From contig NZ_JYNX01000030.1 in NCBI RefSeq assembly GCF_001044255.1, positions 1-52,317 of the forward strand: 52,317 nucleotides of DNA, in the 5' to 3' direction. The translations under genes were made by a program, and so were the position numbers. How positions within the stretch are numbered: position 1 is the first letter of the stretch; the number at the start of each line of letters is the position of its first letter. This DNA is from Mycolicibacterium chubuense. GTDB lineage: Bacteria > Actinomycetota > Actinomycetes > Mycobacteriales > Mycobacteriaceae. Positions 34,491-42,863 of this stretch are shown here, in pieces. The notes under the pieces were generated by a model. The model saw only the letters and a program-made list of their open reading frames with translations. It had not been told where the DNA came from and did not search any database.

Positions 34491-35194
34491 CGCGCCGGGT
34501 GGGGCCGGTGGTTGACGCGCCGTCGCGCCCCGTGCATTCGGGCGGCCAGCGGTTCGGACTCGCGGATGAGGAGGGTGTCCCTGCCGACGGCGATCCACCC
34601 ACGGGAGGCGAAGTCGCACAGCACCTTGTTGACCGACTCCCGCGAGGAGCCGACCAGATGGGCGAACTGCTCCTGGGTGAGGTCCATCGGCACCCGCATC
34701 GCGCCGTCGTGCTGCACGCCGAAGCGCTGGGCCAACCCGAGCAGGTGCTTGGCGACGCGGGCGGCGACGTCGGCGTAGACGGTGTCGGTGATGTTGCTCG
34801 ACGTGGACCGGATGCGGCGGGCCAAGATCCGCATGAAGCGCTGCGACATCTCCGGCCGGGCGATCAACAGCGGCATCAAACCCGCGCGTCGGAGCGAGAC
34901 CGCCTCGACGTCGGTCATGGCGATCGCGTTCGAGCTGCGCGGTCCGGGGTCGAACACCGATTCTTCGCCGAATATCTCGCCTGGGCCGAGCACTGTGAAC
35001 AGGCATTCCCGGTCGATGCCGTCGTGGCGACCGACGCGCACCTTGCCCCTCTCGATGAGGTAGAGGCAGGCGTCGCGGTCGCCTTCGGCGAAGATCGCCT
35101 CACCCGCCACGCATCGCAGCCGATCGGCGTGCCCGGTCGACATCAGTTCCGGCATCGCCGTCTCCAGAAGCTGTGGCCCACCTGCGCTTTCCAC
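34487..35194 (-). CDS. Crp/Fnr-family transcriptional regulator
   Basis: A 235-aa protein: an N-terminal cyclic-nucleotide-binding-like beta-roll (AGEAIFAEGDRDACLYLIERGKVRV, LGPGEIFGEESVFDPGPRSSNAIA), the dimer helix, and a C-terminal winged helix (LTQEQFAHLVGSSRESVNKVLCDFASRGWIAV). GEIFGEESVFDPGPRSS differs from the consensus cAMP pocket but keeps its Glu-x-Ser/Arg-Ser layout, so nucleotide binding is possible. No Fe-S Cys cluster is present, so it is not Fnr. GTG 35194 follows GGGGAGG; the TTG one codon earlier is less likely. Targets unknown. A 35-aa ORF overlaps its stop. Confidence 0.9.
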   Translation of the reverse strand: MESAGGPQLLETAMPELMSTGHADRLRCVAGEAIFAEGDRDACLYLIERGKVRVGRHDGIDRECLFTVLGPGEIFGEESVFDPGPRSSNAIAMTDVEAVSLRRAGLMPLLIARPEMSQRFMRILARRIRSTSSNITDTVYADVAARVAKHLLGLAQRFGVQHDGAMRVPMDLTQEQFAHLVGSSRESVNKVLCDFASRGWIAVGRDTLLIRESEPLAARMHGARRRVNHRPHPAR

Positions 35195-35280
35195 CAAAAC
35201 CTCCCCGGTTGTGCGGTTCTCGTCAGATCGACTGCTACCCGGTGGGCGCCCGTCTACGCATTGTGCGGGGGAACTGATCG

Positions 35281-36729
35281 TCAGTCTCGCGGCACCGAAC
35301 CGGGACTTTTCAACGCCCGGATGGCCAGCCAGGCCGCGGCTCGATCGTCGGGACTGGACATCGACAGGCCCGTCAGCGCCTCGGCGCGCCGGATCCGCGC
35401 GGCCAACGTCTGCCGGTGGATCTGCAGCCGGGCGGCGGTGGCCCCCCAGGCGCCGTGCTCGGACAGATACACCTCGAGGGTGCGGGTAAGCGGCCCGTGC
35501 CGGCCGGCGTCGTCGCGCAGCGGGTCGAGTACCGCCGCGATGCGCGCGGTCGCGCTCTCGTCGAGCTGGTCGAGAACGTTGGAAACCGTCGTCAGAGACC
35601 GGTACCAGACGACCGGCCGCGAATCGACGACGGCGATCTCGAGGGCCTGCCTGGCCTCGGCCGCCGAGTTCGCCAGCCTCTCCACCTTGGCCGGTGAGCC
35701 CAGACCCAGGCGCAACGGCATGCCTGCCTCCGTGGCGAGGCCTTCGACCAGAACGGCGAGCTCGTCGGCGCGCTCGTCGCCGATGAACCCGACCACGCGA
35801 CCCTTCTCGGCGGACAGCACGTGGACGGCGCCGAGTTCATCGAGCCAACGGATGGCCAGCCGCTCGGCATCGATTGCCCGTGACCGGGAGGCGACCGCGA
35901 ACGCCGTCAGCGAGGGTTCGTGAACTCCCCAGCGCCGCAACAGGTTCCTCGCGTCGGGGCCGCCGCGCAACAGGGTCGACATCATCACCTCGCGGCCCAG
36001 CCGCTCCGTTGTGGGGTGGTCGGCGGTGTGCAGCACCAGGTCCAACAGCGCGGCCACCTGCGACGCGAGATCCCGGCTTCGGCTGGTCGACCCGCGGGCG
36101 CCGATCACCAGATGGGCACTGACGTCCTCGCCCTGCCCGACGGGGTGGATCTGCAGCCCGGGATGACGAATCCGGACCCGTCGGCCGAGGGCGGCCGCGA
36201 CGGCGTCGCGCACGTGCAGGCCGCCCGCTCCGGCTGTCGTGATCACCTCGCCGCGAGCATCGAGTAGCACCGCCCACCCGTCGATGCGATGGGCGAGTTC
36301 GGCGACCACCGCCACGACCCCGCCGCGGCGGGCAACCTGGGTGAGCACCTTGATGCCGGTGGTCACCCGTCGGTCCTCGGCGGCCTGATCCCCGGCGATC
36401 AGCGCGGTCAACCTCGGGTACACCACCTCGCTGAGTTGGCCGGGCACGTGCACGGCCGTCACGCGATCGGTCAATGCGTCGCGGGTGGCCCCATCGACAG
36501 ATCCGTCCGCGATCACCGCGACGCAACCGGCAAGAGGTTGCCGGCCGTGGGCGACCGCCTCGATCCACCTTGACGACGGCCCGACCGTCAGCGTGGCGTG
36601 ACCCGGTGAACTGGGCACGACCAGGTCGTCGAGCACGATCACCGACTCCACCGGCGCGGCGGCGTCGATGCTCCCGACGGCCAGGTCCCCGCCCAGGTAT
36701 TCGGCGACTGCTCGCACGTCATAGACCAC
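35281..36729 (-). CDS. PucR-family transcriptional regulator
   Basis: A 482-aa regulator with the N-terminal PucR sensor-like domain (YDVRAVAEYLGGDLAVGS onward), a GGDEF-like/CdaR-type central region, and the C-terminal PucR helix-turn-helix (TLEVYLSEHGAWGATAARLQ, then IHRQTLAARIRRAEALTGL). Such regulators commonly control catabolism of purines, amino acids or amines and are activated by the substrate or an intermediate. GTG 36729 is set by TACACT 6 nt upstream. It is divergent from the alcohol dehydrogenase and amino-acid permease, with 113 nt between the starts, so it very likely controls them. Confidence 0.88.
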   Translation of the reverse strand: MVYDVRAVAEYLGGDLAVGSIDAAAPVESVIVLDDLVVPSSPGHATLTVGPSSRWIEAVAHGRQPLAGCVAVIADGSVDGATRDALTDRVTAVHVPGQLSEVVYPRLTALIAGDQAAEDRRVTTGIKVLTQVARRGGVVAVVAELAHRIDGWAVLLDARGEVITTAGAGGLHVRDAVAAALGRRVRIRHPGLQIHPVGQGEDVSAHLVIGARGSTSRSRDLASQVAALLDLVLHTADHPTTERLGREVMMSTLLRGGPDARNLLRRWGVHEPSLTAFAVASRSRAIDAERLAIRWLDELGAVHVLSAEKGRVVGFIGDERADELAVLVEGLATEAGMPLRLGLGSPAKVERLANSAAEARQALEIAVVDSRPVVWYRSLTTVSNVLDQLDESATARIAAVLDPLRDDAGRHGPLTRTLEVYLSEHGAWGATAARLQIHRQTLAARIRRAEALTGLSMSSPDDRAAAWLAIRALKSPGSVPRD

Positions 36730-36735
36730 CCGCGA

Positions 36736-36741
36736 AGTGTA
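36736..36741 (-). promoter_or_regulatory. -10 hexamer TACACT for the PucR gene (minus strand)
   Basis: TACACT ends 6 nt before GTG 36729, in the divergent regulatory region shared with the alcohol dehydrogenase. Confidence 0.5.
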
Positions 36742-36806
36742 CGAGTTGATGGTTTTTCCACTCAGATCCACAACTATTGCGACTGCCGCCGCCGGTTGCC
36801 GGTTCA

Positions 36807-36812
36807 TACGAT
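36807..36812 (+). promoter_or_regulatory. -10 hexamer TACGAT for the alcohol dehydrogenase
   Basis: TACGAT lies 30 nt before GTG 36843, leaving a short leader with CGAGGAGT as ribosome-binding site. With TACACT on the other strand it makes a compact divergent promoter. Confidence 0.4.
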
Positions 36813-36842
36813 TCGTGGCGTTCGCTACGTCCGAGGAGTGCT

Positions 36843-37940
36843 GTGAAAGCCGTCGTTTTTCGTGATCCCGCCACCGCCATCGAGTTCGCAGACGTCGATC
36901 TCGACGGCCCTAAGGCCGGCGAGGTCCGGGTCCGGATCGCCGCGGCCGGGGTGTGCCATTCCGACCTGCACGTCAAGCGCGGAGAGTGGGACGCCCCCGC
37001 TCCTCTGGTGATGGGCCACGAAGGCTCCGGGGTGGTCACCGAACTGGGTGAAGGCGTCACCACCCTCGCCGTCGGAGACCACGTCGTGCTGTCCTGGGTG
37101 CCGCCGTGCGGCGAATGCCGCTACTGCCGGTCTGGTCACGAGGCCAGGTGCCAGAAGGTGGCGACCGTCGTCGCCCCCAAGGGAACGCTGTTCGACGGCA
37201 CCTCGCGCCTGTCGATGCGTGGCGAGCCGCTGCATCACTACCTCGGTGTGTCCTCGTTCGCCGAGGAGGTCATCGTGCCCGCATCCGGGGCTGTCAAGGT
37301 CCGCGAGGATGCGCCGCTGGACATCATCGCGGTCGTCGGCTGCGCAGTGGCCACCGGCGTCGGCGCGGTGCTGAACACCGCCGCGGTCGAACCCGGGGCG
37401 ACCGTCGCCGTCATCGGTTGCGGCGGAGTCGGACTCAATGTCATCCAAGGCGCCAAGCTCGCCGGGGCCGAACGCATCGTCGCGATCGACGTGCGCGATG
37501 ACAAGACCCGGTTGGCGACCCAGTTCGGGGCGACCGATCGCATCAACGCAGCACACGGTGACGCCGAAGAGCAACTGCGCGAACTGATCCCAGATGGTGT
37601 CGACTACGCGTTCGACGCCTTCGGGCACACCGGCACCACCGAGCAGGCGATCCGGATGCTGGGTCTGGGCGGCGCCGCCGTCGTCGTCGGGCTCCCCCCG
37701 ACCGGAGCCAAGGCGTCGTTCGAACCGCTCGTTCTCGCAGAAGCCGACCAGCGCATCCTCGGGTCCAATTACGGATCGGTGCGGCCGTCGATCGACATCC
37801 CGGCACTGGTCGACCGGTACATGGACGGTCAGCTCAAGCTCGACGCGCTCATCTGGGCGCGCCGACCGCTCGACGAGGCTGCGGCCGCCTTCGCGGACCT
37901 GGAGTCGGGCGAAGCGCTGCGCACCCTGCTCGTCCCCTGA
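36843..37940 (+). CDS. Zinc-dependent alcohol dehydrogenase (MDR family)
   Basis: A 365-aa NAD(P)-dependent enzyme. Catalytic zinc residues C38, H59-E60 and a later Cys in VVGCAVATG are present, and the structural zinc loop has C89, C92, C95 and C103. The Rossmann nucleotide site is VIGCGGVGLN. Long-chain or class-III-like alcohol dehydrogenases of this build oxidise primary alcohols or aldehyde adducts. The substrate is open. It sits 40 nt before an APC-type permease and divergent from a PucR regulator, suggesting inducible use of an imported amino acid, amine or amino-alcohol. GTG 36843 is chosen by its GAGGAG site; the longer upstream reading lacks one. Confidence 0.9.
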   Translation: MKAVVFRDPATAIEFADVDLDGPKAGEVRVRIAAAGVCHSDLHVKRGEWDAPAPLVMGHEGSGVVTELGEGVTTLAVGDHVVLSWVPPCGECRYCRSGHEARCQKVATVVAPKGTLFDGTSRLSMRGEPLHHYLGVSSFAEEVIVPASGAVKVREDAPLDIIAVVGCAVATGVGAVLNTAAVEPGATVAVIGCGGVGLNVIQGAKLAGAERIVAIDVRDDKTRLATQFGATDRINAAHGDAEEQLRELIPDGVDYAFDAFGHTGTTEQAIRMLGLGGAAVVVGLPPTGAKASFEPLVLAEADQRILGSNYGSVRPSIDIPALVDRYMDGQLKLDALIWARRPLDEAAAAFADLESGEALRTLLVP

Positions 37941-37980
37941 AAAGCATTCACCAGCAACCACTTTCGAGCCGGAGTCCTTC

Positions 37981-39417
37981 ATGACCGCTTCACCCAACAC
38001 ATCGACGAGCACCACCCGGGATGCCGGCCTACGCCACGGCGTGATGTCGGGACCCGAGTTGGCGGCCCAGGCTATCGCCAACATCGCCCCGAGTGCCGTC
38101 ATCGCGTTCACCGCGGCGGCCATCTACCTGTCCGCGGGCAAGGGCACCATCCTGTCGTTCGCGCTGGCGACGGTGGCGATCCTGGCCGTCGGTTACTGCG
38201 TGGTGGTCTTCGCCCGGCGCAACGCCTCGGCGGGATCGTTGTACACCTATGTCGCCAAAGGCCTCGGCCCGTTCGGTGCGTACCTCGCGGGAGTGGCGCT
38301 GCTGGTCGGGTGTTGGGGGATCACCGCCGGATCGCTGGGCGGTGCGGTCTCCTACATGAACGACTTCCTCAACCTGCTCGGCGTTCCGGCAACCGGCGTG
38401 GTCTGGCAGATCGTGCTGGCAATCGTGCTCGGCGGGCTGGCCACCCTGTTCACCATTCGCGGCATCCGGCTCTCGGCGCGCGTGTCACTGACACTGGAGC
38501 TGATCTCGGTGTCGATCATCACCGTGCTGCTCGTCCTCGCCCTGGTGTGGGCCGGCCCGGCGGCGTGGGACCCGGCGCAGTTCTCCCTGACCGACGTTCC
38601 GCTGCAAGGGGTCGCGACCGGCATGGTGCTCGGCATCCTCGGTTTCGTCGGCTTCTCGTCGGCTGACGCGCTGGGCCGGGAGGCCCGCAACCCGTACACC
38701 GCGATTCCGCGGGCGATCATGTGGAGCGCGCTGGTCGTCGGCGTGCTGTACGTCTTCGCCGCCTACACCCAGATCGCGGTGCTGCAGGACAAGCTGGCCG
38801 AGAGCGCGAACCCTCTGCAGGACATCTCGGAGATGATCGGGATGCCCTCCTGGTTCACGCCCATCCTGATCTTCGGCGTCGGCGCGTCGTTCTTCGCGGT
38901 GGTCGTCGCGCCGCTGAACGTGGTCGGCCGGATCGTGTATGTGATGGGGAAGGAGGGTGTGGTTCCGGACCGGTTCGGCCGCACTCACGAAAGTCACCTC
39001 ACGCCACACCGGGTGCTGCTCATCGCCGGGCCCGCCGCCATCGTGCTGGACATCATCCTGCTCGCCGCAGGCGTGGCGCCGATGAACATCGTGGTGTGGG
39101 TGGACACCTACGGCACCTACGGCTACATGGTCGCCTACGCGCTCGTCGCCATCGCCTGCGTCGTCTACACCCGGCGCACCGCTGAGCCGAATCGACTGGT
39201 GTGGGTGGCCGCGATCGTGGCCGTGGTGGCCATGGCGTACACGTTCTTCGCCAATGTCTATCCGCAGCCGGCCTTCCCCCTCAACGTGATCCCGTACCTG
39301 TTCCTGGTCACGATCGCCGCCGCCCTGGCGTGGTACCTGGTGCTGGCGCGTCGGCGGCCCGAGGTCATCGGCAGGATCGGCAAGACCGAGACGGACGCGC
39401 TCGACGGTGTCGGTTAG
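37981..39417 (+). CDS. APC-superfamily amino acid/amine permease
   Basis: A 478-aa protein with about 12 membrane helices. The first helix begins SGPELAAQAIANIAPSAVIAFTAAAIYLSAGKGT, and FGFSSADALGREARNPYTAIPRAI matches the APC helix-6 glycine/Glu region. It should import an amino acid or amine by proton symport; the substrate is not predictable. ATG 37981 follows a weak GCCGGAG site. It is downstream of the alcohol dehydrogenase, so the pair probably shares one transcript under the PucR regulator. Its stop interlocks with that of the convergent RibD-like gene in TTAG at 39414-39417. Confidence 0.87.
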   Translation: MTASPNTSTSTTRDAGLRHGVMSGPELAAQAIANIAPSAVIAFTAAAIYLSAGKGTILSFALATVAILAVGYCVVVFARRNASAGSLYTYVAKGLGPFGAYLAGVALLVGCWGITAGSLGGAVSYMNDFLNLLGVPATGVVWQIVLAIVLGGLATLFTIRGIRLSARVSLTLELISVSIITVLLVLALVWAGPAAWDPAQFSLTDVPLQGVATGMVLGILGFVGFSSADALGREARNPYTAIPRAIMWSALVVGVLYVFAAYTQIAVLQDKLAESANPLQDISEMIGMPSWFTPILIFGVGASFFAVVVAPLNVVGRIVYVMGKEGVVPDRFGRTHESHLTPHRVLLIAGPAAIVLDIILLAAGVAPMNIVVWVDTYGTYGYMVAYALVAIACVVYTRRTAEPNRLVWVAAIVAVVAMAYTFFANVYPQPAFPLNVIPYLFLVTIAAALAWYLVLARRRPEVIGRIGKTETDALDGVG

Positions 39418-40166
39418 GCCCGCGCCCACCGGACGATGACGGTGCCGTCGTCGCCGGTCAGGATGCCGCGGCGCACCATGGGCACCTGGATGTGGCTCTC
39501 GGATGCCGCGATGCGACGGGCCGGGCCCACCACCATCATCGGGCTGGTGGTCAGGCACAGTTCGTCGATCTCACCGTCGGCCACCAACCGCGAGAACAGC
39601 GTCGGACCGCCCTCGACGAGCACCCGCAGCAGTCCCATTTCACCCAGTGTCGCGCGGATGGCGGCGGAACTCACCCGTGGCCCCGGGAGTTCGACGACGC
39701 GTGCCTCCGACTGCCGAAGTGCCTCTCGGGCATCCCGATCCGCCGCGGAGGAGAGCAGCACGATCGGCGGCACGGTCGCGTGGAGCAGGGCCGGCGGCAC
39801 CACCCCGCGACTCGACACGACCGCAACAGGTTGAATCGGCGGCAGCCCGTGGGTCAGCCGCCAGGCCTGGGCCTCGATGCTCATGCTCATGTCGACATAG
39901 GGCGCCGCCGTGGCGGTCGAGGCGCCGACGAGCACGACATCCGCGACTTCACGTAGGCGTCGGAACACCCGCCGATCCGTGGCCGTGCCCAGCTTGCGTC
40001 CCGAGCCGTCGAACGTGACCGCGCCGTCGATGCTGGCGATGAAGTTCGCCCGCATCAGCGGGGTGCGCAGGCCTTCGGGATAGGCGAGCAGGGTGCGCAG
40101 CGCGTCGTCGTCGAGTGACTCCGCTGCGTGCAGCGTCGGCCCCGGAGTGCTGGCAACGGCGGTCAT
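39414..40166 (-). CDS. RibD C-terminal-domain reductase (pyrimidine reductase-like)
   Basis: A 250-aa protein of the dihydrofolate-reductase-like RibD_C fold. Visible motifs are MRANFIASIDGAVTFDG, TDRRVFRRLREVADVVLVGASTA and VLVEGGPTLFSRLV. The deaminase half of bifunctional RibD is absent. Mycobacterial relatives (Rv2671-like) use NADPH; Rv2671 can substitute weakly for dihydrofolate reductase and is linked to antifolate resistance. Whether this copy works in riboflavin synthesis or another reduction is unclear, since no rib genes are near. ATG 40166 overlaps the stop of the MFS exporter upstream (ATGA), so the two are coupled. Confidence 0.85.
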   Translation of the reverse strand: MTAVASTPGPTLHAAESLDDDALRTLLAYPEGLRTPLMRANFIASIDGAVTFDGSGRKLGTATDRRVFRRLREVADVVLVGASTATAAPYVDMSMSIEAQAWRLTHGLPPIQPVAVVSSRGVVPPALLHATVPPIVLLSSAADRDAREALRQSEARVVELPGPRVSSAAIRATLGEMGLLRVLVEGGPTLFSRLVADGEIDELCLTTSPMMVVGPARRIAASESHIQVPMVRRGILTGDDGTVIVRWARA

Positions 40167-41632
40167 GGTGCGACGCTCACATCCCCTCGGAATCGGTGGC
40201 CCGTATCGGATCGCGCTCGGCCGGTCAAGAACAGCGCCGTCGCCGCACCCAACGCCGCGGCCGTTGCCGGCAACAGCATCGACTCGGCCATCGCGGTGGC
40301 CAACGACGCGCGCGCCGGGCCCGACAGTGGCGCCGCGCCGCCGGTCGGTCCGGCGATCGCCGCCGGCTCGCTGCCCAGCAGTGCGGTCATCAACGCCGCG
40401 ACGCCTGCGCTGCTAAGTGCCGCACCGATCTGCCGCGAGGTGTTGCACATCGCCGACCCCGCGCCCGCCAGCTCGGGCGGCAGAGTGCGAGAGGCGATGA
40501 CCGACAACGGTTCCCACGTCAACGCCCCGGCGGCGCCCATCACGGTGAGCGGGAGCAGTAACCGCCAGACCGGGGTGGCCGGGGTCATCTCCTTCGAGAG
40601 CCAGAGCAGTCCGACGGCCAACGCCAGGAAACCCGCGGCGACGATGGGCCGCGCCTGCGTCCGATCGACCATCCTGCCGACCACGGGGGCCAGCAACCCG
40701 GTGGCGATCGCCATCGGGGCGATCAGCAGCGCGGCGCGCGTCGGCGGCAGTCCGCAGACCTCCTGCAGGTAGAACATCAGGGGAACCGCGAACGCGACGA
40801 AGGCGACGCTCACCAATACGATCCCGGCATTGGACAGGACGAAGTCGCGGTGCCGGAACAGGCTCATCGGGATGAGTGGCTCGTCGCGCTGCACCGCCTG
40901 CCAGGACACGAACGCGGCGATCAGCAGCGTGCCGCCGGCGATCATTCCCCAGATCGGGACAGACCAGCCCTCGTGCTGCCCTTCCTGGAGACCGAACACC
41001 AGCAGACCGATGCCGACCGCGGACAGCAGCGCACCCGGCAGGTCCAGGTGATGCCGCCGGCCGGGGGTGGCGGGGATGAGAACCGCGGCCACGACCAACC
41101 CGGCCGCGCCGACCGGAGCGTTGACGAAGAAGATCCACGGCCACCCCCACGTGTCGACGAGCACGCCGCCGACCAGCGGTCCCGCGAACATGCCCACGCC
41201 GGCCGTGGCGCCCCAGACCGCCATCGCGACACCGCGCCGCTCGGGCGGGAAGGTGCGGGTGATCGTGGTCAGGATCTGCGGCGTGATCAGCGCGGCGCCG
41301 GCACCCTGGACGAGACGGGCCACGATGAGCATGTCGATCGACGTGGACAGACCACACCAGACCGACGCCGCGCCGAATACGGCCAGCCCGAGCAGATAGA
41401 GGTTCCTGGGCCCGTACCGGTCACCGAGTCGGCCGCCGAGCAGCAGCAGCGCCGCGAACGCGAGCAGGTAGGCACTGCTCACCCAGATGACGGAGTGGTG
41501 ATCGACGCCGAAGGTCTCCCTGATGACCGGGCTGGCGACGGCGATGGCGGTGGCGTCGACGACGACCAGCAGGAAGCCCACCATCATCACCCACAACGGC
41601 AGGAACAGCTGACGTTCCCCGCCGGCGGTCAT
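40163..41632 (-). CDS. MFS drug exporter, DHA2 (EmrB/QacA) family
   Basis: The 489-aa protein has about 14 membrane helices, the number typical of DHA2 exporters. Motifs include LGGRLGDRYGPRNLYLLGLAVF (MFS motif A), ARLVQGAGAALITPQI (motif B region) and WGATAGVGMFAGPLVGGVLVDTWGWPWIFFVNAPVG (motif C region). It probably exports drugs or metabolites with proton antiport. ATG 41632 gives the usual short cytosolic N-terminus (MTAGGERQLFLPLW); GTG 41704 would add 24 residues and cannot be excluded. It is coupled to the RibD-like reductase through ATGA at 40163-40166, suggesting that exporter and reductase act on one compound. Confidence 0.88.
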   Translation of the reverse strand: MTAGGERQLFLPLWVMMVGFLLVVVDATAIAVASPVIRETFGVDHHSVIWVSSAYLLAFAALLLLGGRLGDRYGPRNLYLLGLAVFGAASVWCGLSTSIDMLIVARLVQGAGAALITPQILTTITRTFPPERRGVAMAVWGATAGVGMFAGPLVGGVLVDTWGWPWIFFVNAPVGAAGLVVAAVLIPATPGRRHHLDLPGALLSAVGIGLLVFGLQEGQHEGWSVPIWGMIAGGTLLIAAFVSWQAVQRDEPLIPMSLFRHRDFVLSNAGIVLVSVAFVAFAVPLMFYLQEVCGLPPTRAALLIAPMAIATGLLAPVVGRMVDRTQARPIVAAGFLALAVGLLWLSKEMTPATPVWRLLLPLTVMGAAGALTWEPLSVIASRTLPPELAGAGSAMCNTSRQIGAALSSAGVAALMTALLGSEPAAIAGPTGGAAPLSGPARASLATAMAESMLLPATAAALGAATALFLTGRARSDTGHRFRGDVSVAP

Positions 41633-41797
41633 CGCATCCCGCAGTCCACCGCGCGCCCCCTCCCGCACCGACGCAAGCAGTCGCGGAGGGGTCGTCGCAC
41701 GCACCGCGACGTCTTTCGTAGGCGAGTTAACGAATAGCAGAATTGTCGCCGCCGTGAATTGCTTTTCGTGCAGGTCGCAAGGGGGTATGCGGCAGAG

Positions 41798-42049
41798 ATG
41801 AGTACCCCTGAGGGCAATCCGCAGTCCGTCACGATCGAGGTGGAGCAGACCGATCGTGGCTGGATGGTCGTGCACGTCGTCGACGGCGAACGCAAACCCA
41901 TCGAACCGCCGTACGCCGACCGCGAGACCGCGGAAGCCAACGCCGCGATCCACACGGCGGCCAGCGACCGGTGGACGGGCGCCGCGGAGGTGGTGTCGGC
42001 CGAGGATCGGCCCACCGACATCGCGAAGGACGACCTCGGGGACACCTGA
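41798..42049 (+). CDS. Small conserved-looking hypothetical protein
   Basis: The 83-aa acidic protein begins MSTPEGNPQSVTIEVEQTDRG. The pattern of beta strands (VTIEVEQ, WMVVHVVDG) and an Ala/Glu-rich helix (RETAEANAAIHTAA) fits a small DUF2188-like fold, in which a short domain reads out a repeated strand-helix unit. There is no signal peptide or membrane segment. ATG 41798 is preferred; the upstream in-frame start at 41759 lies within the divergent promoter zone. It sits between the MFS exporter and a GH16-like gene with no clear partner. Function unknown. Confidence 0.65.
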   Translation: MSTPEGNPQSVTIEVEQTDRGWMVVHVVDGERKPIEPPYADRETAEANAAIHTAASDRWTGAAEVVSAEDRPTDIAKDDLGDT

Positions 42050-42068
42050 GCATGTCGGTGGCTGTGGT

Positions 42069-42074
42069 TAGTGT
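42069..42074 (+). promoter_or_regulatory. -10 hexamer TAGTGT
   Basis: TAGTGT ends 6 nt before ATG 42081, a leaderless start for the GH16-like gene. Confidence 0.55.
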
Positions 42075-42080
42075 CCGGCC

Positions 42081-42833
42081 ATGGCGGCAGCGGAATTCGA
42101 CGAACGCTTCACCGACCTCGACGTCGCTGTCTGGACGTCGTCGTATCTGCCGGCGTGGAGTTCACGCGCCGAGGCTTCGGCGACCTACGAGGTGGGGCCC
42201 GCCGGTCTCGATCTCTTCATCCCGTCCACGCAGGCGCTGTGGTGTGCCGATCTGCACGACGGACCGTTGCGGGTGTCGGCGATCCAGAGTGCGAACCGCT
42301 CGGGCCCTGTCGGCTCGACCGACGCACCCCAGCCGTTCCGGGAGGGTCTGCTCGTGCGCGAGGAGCAGCCGACCGTCCTCGGCTTCGTTCCGCACTTCGG
42401 CACACTCTCGGTCACCTGCTCGGCGCAGCTGAGCCCACGGTCGATGTTCTCGGCATGGATGGTCGGGCTCGAGGACGAGCCCGAGCGGTGTGGCGAGATC
42501 TGCGTGATGGAGGTCTTCGGCGATTCTGTGGCCGACGGCCGAGCCGCCGTCGGGCAGGGGATACACCGGTTCCGGGATCCGGCCCTGCGCGAAGACTTCT
42601 CCGCGGACCTGCAGGACATCGACATCGAGCGGGACCACACCTACTCCGTGCACTGGGTTCCCGATTCGGTGGAGTTCGCCATCGACGGCGTGACGACCCG
42701 GACGACCGATCAGTCGCCCGACTATCCGATGCTTCTGATCCTCGGGGTGTTCGACTTTCCCGACCGGCCGGGGCCTGCTGACCACGTGCCGCACCTGCGC
42801 GTCAGCCGGGTCGCGTACCGAGGATTGAGCTAG
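42081..42833 (+). CDS. GH16-like (concanavalin-fold) protein
   Basis: A 250-aa beta-sandwich protein with glycoside hydrolase family 16 features: FDERFTDLD and VWTSSYLPAWSS at the N-terminus, AWMVGLEDEPERCGEICVME around the active site, and HTYSVHWVPDSVEFAIDGV near the end. The catalytic motif is E139-I-C-V-M-E144, where the family usually shows ExDxxE; the two Glu are kept but the middle Asp is Cys. GH16 enzymes cut beta-1,3/1,4-glucans or galactans and are usually secreted, but there is no signal peptide here and the start is leaderless. Activity on an intracellular glycan, or a non-catalytic role, should be considered. Confidence 0.72.
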   Translation: MAAAEFDERFTDLDVAVWTSSYLPAWSSRAEASATYEVGPAGLDLFIPSTQALWCADLHDGPLRVSAIQSANRSGPVGSTDAPQPFREGLLVREEQPTVLGFVPHFGTLSVTCSAQLSPRSMFSAWMVGLEDEPERCGEICVMEVFGDSVADGRAAVGQGIHRFRDPALREDFSADLQDIDIERDHTYSVHWVPDSVEFAIDGVTTRTTDQSPDYPMLLILGVFDFPDRPGPADHVPHLRVSRVAYRGLS

Positions 42834-42834
42834 T

Positions 42835-42862
42835 CCGGCGCCGACGATTCGGCCCTTGCCGG
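42835..42862. terminator. Two-part hairpin between convergent genes
   Basis: CCGGC (42835-42839) pairs with GCCGG (42858-42862), and GCCGA (42840-42844) with TCGGC (42849-42853) around a CGAT loop. A 4-nt bulge lies on one side. It fills the 30-nt gap between the GH16-like gene and the methyltransferase stop and can serve both strands. Confidence 0.55.
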
Positions 42863-42863
42863 T

